From Collinsella sp. (GTDB taxonomy: Bacteria > Actinomycetota > Coriobacteriia > Coriobacteriales > Coriobacteriaceae): a stretch of 17,488 bases of DNA. This document shows positions 7,108 through 13,931 of this stretch, in pieces; position 1 is the first letter of the stretch, and every line of letters begins with the position of its first letter. The stretch is from positions 1-17,488 of the forward strand of contig WGSQ01000023.1 in assembly GCA_014871605.1 (NCBI GenBank), in the 5' to 3' direction. Below the pieces are notes generated by a model. It saw only the letters and a program-made list of their open reading frames with translations, had not been told where the DNA came from and did no database searches. The position numbers and the translations under genes were made by a program.

Positions 7108-8061
7108 ATGGAACCTAAGCAGTACTACATCGGCATCGACGTCGGCGGCACCTCGGTTAAGGAGGGCCTGTTCGACGAGGACGGCAACCTGCTTGCCAAG
7201 GCCAGCGTGCCCACGCCTCCCATCGTTGACGCTGCGGGCTTTGCCGCGGTGACCGAGGCTATCGACCAGGTGGTCGCCAAGGCGCAGATTCCGCGTGCCT
7301 TTGTGGCGGGCATTGGCCTGGCCGTTCCGTGCCCCATCCCGGCGTCGGGCGATGCCAAGGTCAAGGCCAACATTGCCATTAACCTGCCCGAGCTGAGGAT
7401 TGCCATTCAAAAGCACTGTCCCGACGCGGTCGTTAAGTACGAGAACGATGCCAACGCCGCTGCCATGGGTGAGGCCTGGCTCGGTTCTGCCAAGGGCGTG
7501 CAGAACGTGGTGATGGTCACCATCGGTACCGGCGTGGGCGGCGGCGTTATCGTTAACGGCGACGTGGTATCGGGCGTTGTGGGCGCCGGCGGCGAGATTG
7601 GTCACATGTGCCTGAACCCGGGCGAGGAGCGTACCTGCGGCTGCGGTGGCCATGGCCACCTGGAGCAGTATTCCAGCGCCACCGGCGTGGTGAGCAACTA
7701 CCTTGCTGAGTGCAAGAAGGCGGGCGTCGAGCCCATCGAGCTCACCGGCCCCTCAGATTCCAAGGACGTGTTCCAGGCCTGCCGCGAGGGCGACAAGCTC
7801 GCACTGGCAGCTGCCGATACCATGGCCGACTACCTCGGCCGCGCCCTGGCGCTTATTGCCAACGTGGTCGACCCCGAGATGTTCCTGATCGGCGGCGGTG
7901 CGTCTGCCTCGGCCGATGTCTACCTCGACGCAGTTCGCGAGCACTTCCAGCGCTACGCGCTTTCCGCCTCGCGCGAGACGCCCATTAAGGTCGCTTCGCT
8001 CGGCAACGACGCCGGCATCATCGGTGCCGCCTACGTAGCCCTGCGCGCTGCCGGCAAATAG
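7108..8061 (+). CDS. ROK-family sugar kinase (glucokinase-like)
   Basis: Cytoplasmic ATP-dependent hexose kinase of 317 aa. Phosphate-binding motif IGIDVGGTSVKEG is at the N-terminus. Catalytic base is D114 in YENDANAAAMGE. ATP-site glycines are in TIGTGVGGGVI, and the ROK signature is GAGGEIGHM with zinc ligand H166. The zinc loop reads CGCGGHGHLEQY: C177 and C179 are present, but the third cysteine of the usual CxCGxxGCxE is H184. The loop form favours glucokinase/N-acetylhexosamine kinase over fructokinase. Start: ATG 7108 follows AAGGTGG; longer in-frame readings from 7042 or 7081 lack a good ribosome site. In context it would phosphorylate the free hexose released by the GH1 enzyme, taking the role that GmuE has in B. 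subtilis. It probably has its own transcript, since a terminator precedes it. Confidence 0.9.
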   Translation: MEPKQYYIGIDVGGTSVKEGLFDEDGNLLAKASVPTPPIVDAAGFAAVTEAIDQVVAKAQIPRAFVAGIGLAVPCPIPASGDAKVKANIAINLPELRIAIQKHCPDAVVKYENDANAAAMGEAWLGSAKGVQNVVMVTIGTGVGGGVIVNGDVVSGVVGAGGEIGHMCLNPGEERTCGCGGHGHLEQYSSATGVVSNYLAECKKAGVEPIELTGPSDSKDVFQACREGDKLALAAADTMADYLGRALALIANVVDPEMFLIGGGASASADVYLDAVREHFQRYALSASRETPIKVASLGNDAGIIGAAYVALRAAGK

Positions 8062-8158
8062 CTGGTGCAAGGGGGTCGGGTTGCTTTGCACCAACACGGT
8101 GTAAAAGGGACAGCCTTGGCCTCCGTGCCTGCCCCAAAATATGCCGTGGCCCTTCCGT

Positions 8159-8189
8159 TTGCGAAGGCTCGGCATCGGCGTGCTACCAT
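8159..8189 (+). promoter_or_regulatory. Candidate ppaC promoter
   Basis: A -35-like TTGCGA (8159-8164) and an extended -10, TGC followed by TACCAT (8184-8189), are 19 bp apart and lie about 40 bp before the ppaC start codon. A TACCAT hexamer also lies 35 bp before the ROK kinase start (7068-7073). Confidence 0.35.
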
Positions 8190-8227
8190 AGCTACGTCCA
8201 AGTACACATATCAAGTGGAGGAAACCC

Positions 8228-9151
8228 ATGGCAAACGTTCTTGTCTTTGGTCACCAGAACCCCGATAACGACGCCATCATGAGCGCCGTCGTCCTGTCCC
8301 AGCTGCTCAACCAGGTTGAGTATGCCGGCAACACCTACGAGGCCTGCGCCCTTGGTCAGCTTCCGGCAGAGTCCGCCAAGCTGCTCGCCGACGCCGGCAT
8401 TGCCGAGCCCCGCGTGATCGATTCCGTCGAGGCCGGTCAGCTCGTCGTTCTCACCGACCACAACGAGTCTGCCCAGTCCGTCGCCGGCCTTAAGGACGCC
8501 ACGGTCTTTGGCGTCGTCGATCATCACCGCATCGGCGACTTCGAGACCGCCGGCCCGCTGCACTACATCTGCCTGCCCTGGGGCTCCAGCTGCACCATCG
8601 TCACCAAGCTCGCCGGCGTGCTCGGCGTTGAGCTTTCCGACGTCCAGGCCAAGCTGCTGCTCTCGGCCATGATGACCGACACGCTCATGCTCAAGAGCCC
8701 CACCACCACCGATGTCGACCGCGCCGTCGCCGCCAAGCTCGGCGAGCAGGTGGGCGTCGACCCGGTCAAGTTTGGCATGGAGGTCTTCCTCACCCGTCCG
8801 TCCGGCTCCTTCACCGCAGCCGAGATGGTCGGCAACGACATCAAGATGTTTGAGCCCGCCGGCAAGAAGCTGCTCATCGGCCAGTACGAGACCGTCGACA
8901 AGACCCGTGCGCTCGGCATGATCGACGAGATTCGCGAGGCCATGCGCGCCTACGCCGCCGAGAAGGGTGCTGACGGCATTGTCCTGTGCATCACCGACAT
9001 CATGGAGGAGGGCTCGCAGGTCCTGCTCGAGGGCGAGACCGAGGCCCCTCAGAAGGGCCTGGGCATTGCCGACGAGCACGACGGCGTCTGGATGCCGGGC
9101 GTCCTCTCCCGTAAGAAGCAGGTCGCTGCCCCCATCATGGCCGCCTGCTAG
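8228..9151 (+). CDS. ppaC: Manganese-dependent inorganic pyrophosphatase (family II, DHH)
   Basis: Cytoplasmic enzyme that hydrolyses pyrophosphate to two phosphates and so pulls biosynthetic reactions forward. At 307 aa it is the standard size for the form without CBS domains. The metal-site motifs are in order: GHQNPDNDAI (H9, D13, D15), LTDHNE (D77), VVDHHRIGDF (D98, H99, H100) and MMTDTLML (D151). The C-terminal substrate-binding signature SRKKQ is present near the end (LSRKKQVAAPI). GGAGG lies 6 nt before the ATG. The gene stands alone, with its own likely promoter and a strong terminator. Identification is firm. Confidence 0.97.
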   Translation: MANVLVFGHQNPDNDAIMSAVVLSQLLNQVEYAGNTYEACALGQLPAESAKLLADAGIAEPRVIDSVEAGQLVVLTDHNESAQSVAGLKDATVFGVVDHHRIGDFETAGPLHYICLPWGSSCTIVTKLAGVLGVELSDVQAKLLLSAMMTDTLMLKSPTTTDVDRAVAAKLGEQVGVDPVKFGMEVFLTRPSGSFTAAEMVGNDIKMFEPAGKKLLIGQYETVDKTRALGMIDEIREAMRAYAAEKGADGIVLCITDIMEEGSQVLLEGETEAPQKGLGIADEHDGVWMPGVLSRKKQVAAPIMAAC

Positions 9152-9170
9152 GTTTAGTTCACTAAACGCC

Positions 9171-9210
9171 ACGACCGGATCGCGGACGCCCCGCGCTCCG
9201 GTCGTTTTTT
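9171..9210 (+). terminator. Rho-independent terminator of ppaC
   Basis: ACGACCGGA (9171-9179) pairs with TCCGGTCGT (9197-9205). After one mismatch the stem continues as CGCGG (9181-9185) with CCGCG (9191-9195). Six T residues occupy 9205-9210. Confidence 0.88.
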
Positions 9211-9348
9211 GTGCACGGCGCCGCGTCGTCTCTTGGACAGGCGTGCCCGTGCCGTTGGGCAAATAATGTTCAACCTGTGGTTCCGCTTTTCGGCCACGCC
9301 TGCGTGCTTGTCGTGCAGGGTAGGCTAGATGCAAGCGTAATACGTTAG

Positions 9349-9385
9349 AGCGCGGCGCCGCCACTTGGGCGGGCCGTGCTTTTTT
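9349..9385 (+). terminator. Terminator inside the nhaA leader (possible attenuator or riboswitch platform)
   Basis: Bases 9350-9362 pair with 9368-9379 (12 pairs including one G-U, with G9357 bulged; A9349-T9380 adds one more), loop ACTTG, and T residues run from 9380 to 9385. It is 34 nt before the nhaA ATG and over 160 nt beyond the ppaC terminator, so it does not serve ppaC. GCACGGCGCCGC at 9213-9224 resembles the left arm and could pair with the right arm instead. No known RNA class was recognised. Confidence 0.6.
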
Positions 9386-9418
9386 AAGACGGGAGCCTTC
9401 CCGTGAAAGGAGCCGCCC

Positions 9419-10777
9419 ATGGCAGCACCCGAGCAGCTGTTCAACGTTCGTGAGCGCAAGCGTTTTGAGCGTCACGACATCTGGGAGCGCATTGCCGAGA
9501 ACGGCACGATTTCCGCCGCCGTCATGGTCTTCGCCGCCATTGCCGCCGTCATTTGCGCCAATACCGATGCCTACGAGGCCATCCATCACTTTTTGGAGAC
9601 CCCGCTGTATGTGGGTCTGGGCAACCTTACGGCCGGTCTTACCGTTGAACTTTTCGTCAACGACTTCCTCATGGCGATTTTCTTTTTGTTGGTGGGCATT
9701 GAGCTCAAGTATGAGATGACGGTCGGCGAGCTCAAAAACCCGCGCCAGGCCATGCTTCCCATGCTGGCGGCCGTGGGCGGCGTCGTCGTTCCCGCCTGCA
9801 TCTACCTGATCTTTAACCATGCCGGCGCGCACAACGGCTGGGCCATTCCCATGGCAACCGATATTGCCTTTGCGCTGGGTGTGCTGTCGCTTTTGGGCAA
9901 TCGCGTGCCCAACGGCGTGCGCGTGTTCTTCTCGACGCTCGCCATCGCCGACGACCTTATCTCCATCGCCGCCATCGCCATCTTCTACGGTCAGAGCCCC
10001 AATCCGTTTTGGTTGGGCGCCGCTGCGCTTGTGACCTGCGCGCTCGTGTGGCTCAACAAGACGCAGCATTACCGCCTCGCCCCGTATTCGGTACTGGGCC
10101 TGCTGTTGTGGTTCTGCATGTTCAAGAGCGGTGTACATGCCACGCTCGCCGGCGTCATCCTGGCCTTTACCATTCCGGCCAAGTGCGGCGTCAAGCTCGA
10201 TAGCCTCACCGATTGGCTGGGCGAGTGCTTGCCGCTGCTCGATGACCGCTACGACGATGAGGCGCACATCCTGGGCCAGCATGACTTTACCGTCTCGACC
10301 ACCAAAGTCGAGCGCGTCATGCACCGCGTGACCCCGCCGCTCATCCGCATGGAGCGCCTGATCTCCACGCCGGTCAACTTTGTGATCCTGCCGATCTTTG
10401 CGTTCGTCAACGCACAGGTTCGCCTAGTGGGCGTGGACATGAGCACGCTGCTCACCGACCCGGTGACGCTCGGCGTGTACTTTGGCATGCTGCTGGGTAA
10501 GCCGATCGGTATCTTTGGCATGACGTTCGCCTTGGTCAAGCTCAAGGCCTGCGAGCTGCCGCACAATGTCAACTGGCATATGATTGCCGGCGTGGGCATT
10601 CTGGGCGGTATCGGCTTTACCATGTCGATTCTCATCAGCGGCCTCGCCTTCCCGACGGCCCAGTTTGAGGTTCTGGCTGCCAAGGCCGCTATTCTCGCCG
10701 GCTCTGTCACCGCGGCCGTACTTGGCATGATCTACATGAGTGTGATCTGCAAGCACCCCGCGCCCAAGAACGAGTAG
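9419..10777 (+). CDS. nhaA: Na+/H+ antiporter NhaA
   Basis: Inner-membrane antiporter that expels Na+ or Li+ in exchange for protons, supporting pH and salt homeostasis. The ion-binding aspartates are D178 and D179 in LAIADDLISIAAI. D148 in PMATDIAFALGV is in the unwound TM4 position, and K361 in LLGKPIGIFG corresponds to Lys300 of E. coli NhaA. At 452 aa it is longer than the 388-aa E. coli protein. The extra length is a short N-terminal extension and a hydrophilic stretch at about residues 255-315 (YDDEAHILGQHDF, TTKVERVMHRV) between two membrane segments. AAGGAG lies 7 nt before the ATG. Expression is probably controlled by the leader terminator at 9349-9385. Confidence 0.95.
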   Translation: MAAPEQLFNVRERKRFERHDIWERIAENGTISAAVMVFAAIAAVICANTDAYEAIHHFLETPLYVGLGNLTAGLTVELFVNDFLMAIFFLLVGIELKYEMTVGELKNPRQAMLPMLAAVGGVVVPACIYLIFNHAGAHNGWAIPMATDIAFALGVLSLLGNRVPNGVRVFFSTLAIADDLISIAAIAIFYGQSPNPFWLGAAALVTCALVWLNKTQHYRLAPYSVLGLLLWFCMFKSGVHATLAGVILAFTIPAKCGVKLDSLTDWLGECLPLLDDRYDDEAHILGQHDFTVSTTKVERVMHRVTPPLIRMERLISTPVNFVILPIFAFVNAQVRLVGVDMSTLLTDPVTLGVYFGMLLGKPIGIFGMTFALVKLKACELPHNVNWHMIAGVGILGGIGFTMSILISGLAFPTAQFEVLAAKAAILAGSVTAAVLGMIYMSVICKHPAPKNE

Positions 10778-10870
10778 GCGCGTAGAAACAGACGCCAGAG
10801 CCTGCTCGAGCGCGTGTAAAACGCGGTTTTGAGTGGTACTTGCCACCTGCCGGACACCCCAGTGGCCAAA

Positions 10871-10913
10871 AAACGCCGTTTGTGAGTACTGTCACAAACG
10901 GCGTTTCATTTTA
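10871..10913. terminator. nhaA terminator, 15-bp perfect hairpin
   Basis: AAACGCCGTTTGTGA (10871-10885) is fully complementary to 10892-10906, loop GTACTG, followed by CATTTTA. An A run precedes it (10868-10873), so it could act in both directions. It lies about 95 bp after the nhaA stop codon. Confidence 0.75.
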
Positions 10914-11008
10914 GGCGCGAAAAATAATGTACAAATCTATTCTGTCTGTGCATTAACGATTGCGTGGCTGGACGAAAAATGCTGATGCATCCTTCCAAAA
11001 CCGGACAC
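10914..11008. other. Non-coding stretch with no recognised feature
   Basis: AT-richer than the surrounding genes. I see no credible open reading frame with a ribosome site, no tRNA and no repeat. The 332-bp gap between nhaA and the next gene is otherwise filled by the hairpins annotated on either side of this stretch. Confidence 0.5.
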
Positions 11009-11031
11009 AAAAGGCCAAGACTGGCCTTTTT
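11009..11031. terminator. Bidirectional terminator hairpin
   Basis: AAAAGGCCA (11009-11017) pairs with TGGCCTTTT (11022-11030), loop AGAC, with a further T at 11031. A and T runs on either side allow termination in both directions. It probably backs up termination of the leftward gene at 11110-11364. Confidence 0.6.
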
Positions 11032-11051
11032 AATTCAAAATCGCTGTTACT

Positions 11052-11085
11052 AAAAAAGTAGCAGTACTCATATTTGCTATTTTTT
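11052..11085 (-). terminator. AU-rich terminator-like hairpin after the leftward orphan gene
   Basis: AAAAAAGTAGCA (11052-11063) pairs with TGCTATTTTTT (11075-11085), with one bulged G. Read leftwards, the stem ends in a six-T run. It begins 25 bp beyond the stop codon at 11110. Confidence 0.45.
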
Positions 11086-11109
11086 GACCACAGGCCCCAA
11101 TGACTAGGT

Positions 11110-11364
11110 TTATTCCACGGTGCCGTAGATGGCGCCCCAGCCGTGGGCGGCCAAGGCGGAGTTGAGCTGGTCGCAAAGTGACTGGCGGTCGTAATAGCCG
11201 GGCGGTAGCAGGTTCACGATTTCCATGAGATCGGGCGCCAGGTCCAAGATTTCGGCCTGTACGATCAGATCCAGGCGGTCGATGGCGTGGCGGTCGTAAA
11301 ACAGTCCGTCGACCAGGCGCTGAAGGTCGCCGAATTCCTCGGCCTGGAACGATCCGTACTCCAT
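11110..11364 (-). CDS. Small protein of unknown function (84 aa)
   Basis: Unrecognised. AAGGAGG lies 4 nt before the ATG, the gene is followed by hairpins in the right orientation, and the composition is protein-like, so I believe it is real. The sequence is acidic and soluble-looking, with no membrane segment or signal peptide. It is likely mostly helical: leucine/acid-rich segments (LQRLVDGLFYDRHAIDRLDL, AEILDLAPDLMEIVNLL) are followed by PPGYYDRQSLCDQLNSALAA and a Trp/Gly/Tyr-containing tail. It has a single cysteine and no visible metal site or catalytic motif. It diverges from the aminotransferase gene with about 150 bp between the starts. No function is proposed. Confidence 0.75.
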   Translation of the reverse strand: MEYGSFQAEEFGDLQRLVDGLFYDRHAIDRLDLIVQAEILDLAPDLMEIVNLLPPGYYDRQSLCDQLNSALAAHGWGAIYGTVE

Positions 11365-11466
11365 AGTGCCTCCTTGGGCGCTTCATGCCGGCATGCGCGG
11401 CGATTCGTAATTCATTGCGATGGACTTAATCTATCACGGCTTCATAACGTTGCGACGGTGGCGGTC

Positions 11467-11472
11467 TATACT
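11467..11472 (+). promoter_or_regulatory. Candidate -10 box of the aminotransferase gene
   Basis: TATACT lies 41 bp before the ATG. No convincing -35 box is seen at 16-18 bp. The tatA gene has the same hexamer in a similar context (CTATACTT). Confidence 0.35.
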
Positions 11473-11513
11473 TAGAAGAATTGCAACGTACCGCTTCGTG
11501 AAAGGTCGCACCC

Positions 11514-12818
11514 ATGCAGACGATCTACCAGAAGATGGAAACCACCGAACTCGATGCCGCCATCGAGGCGCTCAAAGCCGAGGTCGCCGAGGTCAAGGCC
11601 AAGGGCCTGGCGCTCGACATGGCCCGCGGCAAGCCGTCGCCCTCCCAGGTGGACATCTCTCGACCCATGCTCGATATCCTCAATGCCGATGCCGATCTGC
11701 ACGATGGCAACGTCGACTGCTCCAACTACGGCTGCTTTGAGGGCATTCCCTCGGCACGCAAACTGGCAGGGGAGTTCCTGGGTTGCCCCGCCGAGCAGAC
11801 ACTCGTACTGGGTTCGTCGAGCCTGCTGATCGAGCACGACATCGCCGGCATGTTCTGGCGCTGCGGCTCGTGCGGCAGCGAGCCCTGGGACGCCTACGAG
11901 GCCGCGCACGACGGCAAGAAGGTCAAGTTCCTGTGTCCTGTTCCCGGCTACGACCGCCACTTTTGCATCACCGCCGACCTGGGTATCGAGAACGTCCCCG
12001 TCGCGATGACCGACAACGGCCCCGACATGGACGAGGTCGAGCGCCTGGTTGCCGCCGACGATTCCATCAAGGGCATCTGGTGCGTGCCTAAGTATTCCAA
12101 CCCCACGGGCATCACCTTTAGCGAGGACACTGTGCGCCGTCTGGTCGAGATGCCCACGGCCGCGCCCGATTTCCGCATCTTCTGGGACAACGCCTACTGC
12201 GTGCACGACCTGTACGACGAGACCGACGAGCTCGCAAACATCTTTGACCTCGCTCGCGTGGCGGGCACCGAGGATCGCGTGGTGGCCTTTGCCTCGACGT
12301 CCAAGATCACCTTCCCGGGCGCCGGCATCGGCTTTATCGGTGCGAGCCCCGCGGTCATCGCCGAGTTCTCCAAGCGCCTGAAGGCCGGCCTCATCAGCGC
12401 CGACAAGCTCAACCAGCTGCGCCACGTGCGCTTCCTTCCCACCATCGAGGCGGTCAAGGAGCACATGAAAAAGCATGCCGAGTTCCTGCGCCCGCGCTTT
12501 GAGGCCGTCGAGCGCAAGCTCACCGAGGGCTTGGGCGACACGGGCTGCGCCACCTGGACGCACCCCCGCGGCGGCTACTTTGTAAGCTTCGATGGTCCCG
12601 AGGGCTCGGCCCAGAAGGTTGCTGCGCTTTGCGCCGACCTGGGCGTCAAGCTCACGCCGGCCGGCGCTACCTGGCCCTATGGCAAGGACCCGCGCGACAC
12701 CAACATCCGCATCGCGCCGAGCTATCCCACGGTCGAGGACCTGGAGGCCGCGCTCGATGTGCTGGTGCTGGCCGTTAAGCTCGTCGCTGCCGAGCTTGCG
12801 CGTGCCGAGCGCGCCTAA
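11514..12818 (+). CDS. PLP-dependent class I aminotransferase (AspT-like aspartate aminotransferase family)
   Basis: Cytoplasmic fold-type I transaminase of 434 aa. K264 in ASTSKITFPGAG is the lysine that forms the PLP Schiff base. D225 and Y228 in IFWDNAYCVHDL bind the cofactor ring. N196 is in PKYSNPTG, and R399 in NIRIAPSYP would hold the substrate alpha-carboxylate. The overall pattern (DMARGKPSPSQVDISRPML near the N-terminus, SNYGCFEGIPSARKLAGEF) fits the actinobacterial AspT-type/MocR-like aminotransferase family, some of which are functional aspartate aminotransferases. Start: ATG after AAAGG at 8 nt. It is a single gene, followed after about 50 bp by an unrelated STAS gene. The class is certain; the amino-acid substrate is inferred. 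Confidence 0.9.
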   Translation: MQTIYQKMETTELDAAIEALKAEVAEVKAKGLALDMARGKPSPSQVDISRPMLDILNADADLHDGNVDCSNYGCFEGIPSARKLAGEFLGCPAEQTLVLGSSSLLIEHDIAGMFWRCGSCGSEPWDAYEAAHDGKKVKFLCPVPGYDRHFCITADLGIENVPVAMTDNGPDMDEVERLVAADDSIKGIWCVPKYSNPTGITFSEDTVRRLVEMPTAAPDFRIFWDNAYCVHDLYDETDELANIFDLARVAGTEDRVVAFASTSKITFPGAGIGFIGASPAVIAEFSKRLKAGLISADKLNQLRHVRFLPTIEAVKEHMKKHAEFLRPRFEAVERKLTEGLGDTGCATWTHPRGGYFVSFDGPEGSAQKVAALCADLGVKLTPAGATWPYGKDPRDTNIRIAPSYPTVEDLEAALDVLVLAVKLVAAELARAERA

Positions 12819-12869
12819 CGCGCGGCTTCCCGTACTATCCGCACTTTCGATACGTAAAGGAGCATATAC

Positions 12870-13184
12870 ATGGATTTGGGTATTTCCACCAACCCCACGC
12901 CAGAGCTCTACACCATTAAGGTGACCGGCGAGATCGATATCTCTAACGCCGATAGCCTGCGCAATGCCATTGACCTGGCGCTCGAGCAGCCCACTGAGGC
13001 CGTTGAGCTCGATTTTGCCCAGGTGAGCTACGTCGACTCGACGGGCATTGGCGTGCTCGTGGGCGCCGCGCACCACGCGGTCGACCACGGTAAGCGCTTT
13101 AGCTGCACCAATGTGCAGCCCCCGGTGATGCGCGTGGTTCAGCTGTTGGGTGTCGACCAGGAGATTTCGATCACCGCTGCATAA
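12870..13184 (+). CDS. STAS-domain anti-sigma factor antagonist (SpoIIAA/RsbV-like)
   Basis: 104-aa single-domain protein. S57 in YVDSTGIGVLVGA sits in the DSTGIG motif where SpoIIAA and RsbV are phosphorylated by their partner anti-sigma kinase. The unphosphorylated form normally binds that kinase and frees a sigma factor. Other fold matches are VTGEIDISNADSLRNAID and the closing VVQLLGVDQEISI. AAGGAG lies 8 nt before the ATG. No kinase of the SpoIIAB/RsbW type and no sigma gene is adjacent, so the partner must be elsewhere or the protein must work differently. It lies between the aminotransferase and tatA and may be transcribed with the former. Confidence 0.9.
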   Translation: MDLGISTNPTPELYTIKVTGEIDISNADSLRNAIDLALEQPTEAVELDFAQVSYVDSTGIGVLVGAAHHAVDHGKRFSCTNVQPPVMRVVQLLGVDQEISITAA

Positions 13185-13233
13185 TCTTTGCCCCCAAAAG
13201 GGCGTGCCGTTTGGCATATGTTTGTGATGCGCT

Positions 13234-13262
13234 CGGACGTTTTGGCGTCCGGGCGCTATACT
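13234..13262 (+). promoter_or_regulatory. Candidate tat promoter with adjoining palindrome
   Basis: CGGACG (13234-13239) and CGTCCG (13246-13251) form a perfect palindrome around TTTTGG, immediately followed by a -10-like TATACT (13257-13262). The left half sits at -35 distance (17 bp). It could be an operator or a weak end-of-transcript hairpin for the STAS gene; no T run follows. Confidence 0.35.
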
Positions 13263-13337
13263 TGACCGAATGAATAGACGAGTTCCGGCCGAATGGCGCG
13301 GTGCGGGCTCGACTCACATCGAGCCTTGGAGGTATGT

Positions 13338-13931
13338 GTGTTTGGTATTGGAGAGGGTGAGCTCGCGATCATCGTGGTCTTCGGCTTTTTGCTGTTTGGC
13401 CCGGATAAGCTCCCGCAGATGGGCCGCACGATCGGCCGTGCCATCCGTCAGTTCCGCGAGACGCAGGAAAAGATGACGGCCGTTGTTCAGTCCGAGATTA
13501 TCGATCCGGTGAGCGAGGCCGCGTCGGCCCCGGTCAAGCCCAAGAAGGCTGCTGCGACCGACGACGATTCCGATGCGGACGAGGGCGCCGCCGAGACGGC
13601 AGCGCCCGCCAAGAAGGAGACCTTTGCCGAGCGTCGCGCCCGTCTTGCTGCCGAGAAGGCCGCGAGCGAGGGTGCTGCTGAGGGCGAAGATGCTGCTGAG
13701 GAGCCTGCGACCGAGGACGCCGACGCCGGGTCTGCCACTGCCGCCGCCGCTACCGTTGAGCCCGAGCCTGCTGCAGAGCCGGAGCCGGAGCCCGAGCCGG
13801 AGCCGGCAGAGCCCACGACGGCCGACCTCTATGCTCGTCGTCCCCGCAAGCGCAAAGCCGTCGTCGACCAGCTCGCTCGCGAGCTCGAGGCCGAGGACGA
13901 CGCCGCTGCCCCGAAGGGAGGCGATGAGTAA
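13338..13931 (+). CDS. tatA: Sec-independent protein translocase TatA/TatB-like subunit with long acidic tail
   Basis: Pore-forming component of the twin-arginine system, which exports folded proteins. I place the start at GTG 13338, giving MFGIGEGELAIIVVFGFLLF: GGAGG is 5 nt upstream and the protein then begins exactly like TatA. An ATG at 13293 would add 15 unrelated residues. One membrane helix (about 2-20) ends in F20-G21-P22, then KLPQMGRTIGRAIRQFRE forms the amphipathic helix. F20-G21 is TatA-like, whereas E8 is typical of TatB, so it may do both jobs. At 197 aa it is much longer than a typical TatA (80-100 aa). The extension is acidic and Ala-rich, with a Glu-Pro repeat at about residues 141-159, then a basic patch (ARRPRKRKAVVDQ). 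Its stop codon overlaps the tatC start. Confidence 0.9.
   Translation: MFGIGEGELAIIVVFGFLLFGPDKLPQMGRTIGRAIRQFRETQEKMTAVVQSEIIDPVSEAASAPVKPKKAAATDDDSDADEGAAETAAPAKKETFAERRARLAAEKAASEGAAEGEDAAEEPATEDADAGSATAAAATVEPEPAAEPEPEPEPEPAEPTTADLYARRPRKRKAVVDQLARELEAEDDAAAPKGGDE

Noticed and set aside
8085..8105. Hairpin TTTGCACC/GGTGTAAA after the ROK kinase gene as a terminator
   Set aside because: No T run follows on either strand; the stem is 8 bp with a G-U pair. It may be a weak structure only.
8192..10324. 710-codon antisense frame over ppaC and nhaA
   Set aside because: It runs through a clear terminator and two well-identified genes, is rich in G, H, D and R, and has no recognisable domain. 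It is a codon-bias shadow.
11030..11386. Alternative 118-codon leftward frame overlapping the 84-aa gene
   Set aside because: Arg/Pro-rich shadow; the 84-aa frame has the AAGGAGG site and normal composition.
11472..13217. 581-codon antisense frame over the aminotransferase and STAS genes
   Set aside because: It is complementary to two genes with intact active sites and has low-complexity composition and no domain.
13758..13814. GAGCCG-type tandem repeat in tatA as a possible DNA repeat element
   Set aside because: It is in frame and encodes the Glu-Pro repeat of the TatA tail, so it is part of the gene, though prone to length variation.
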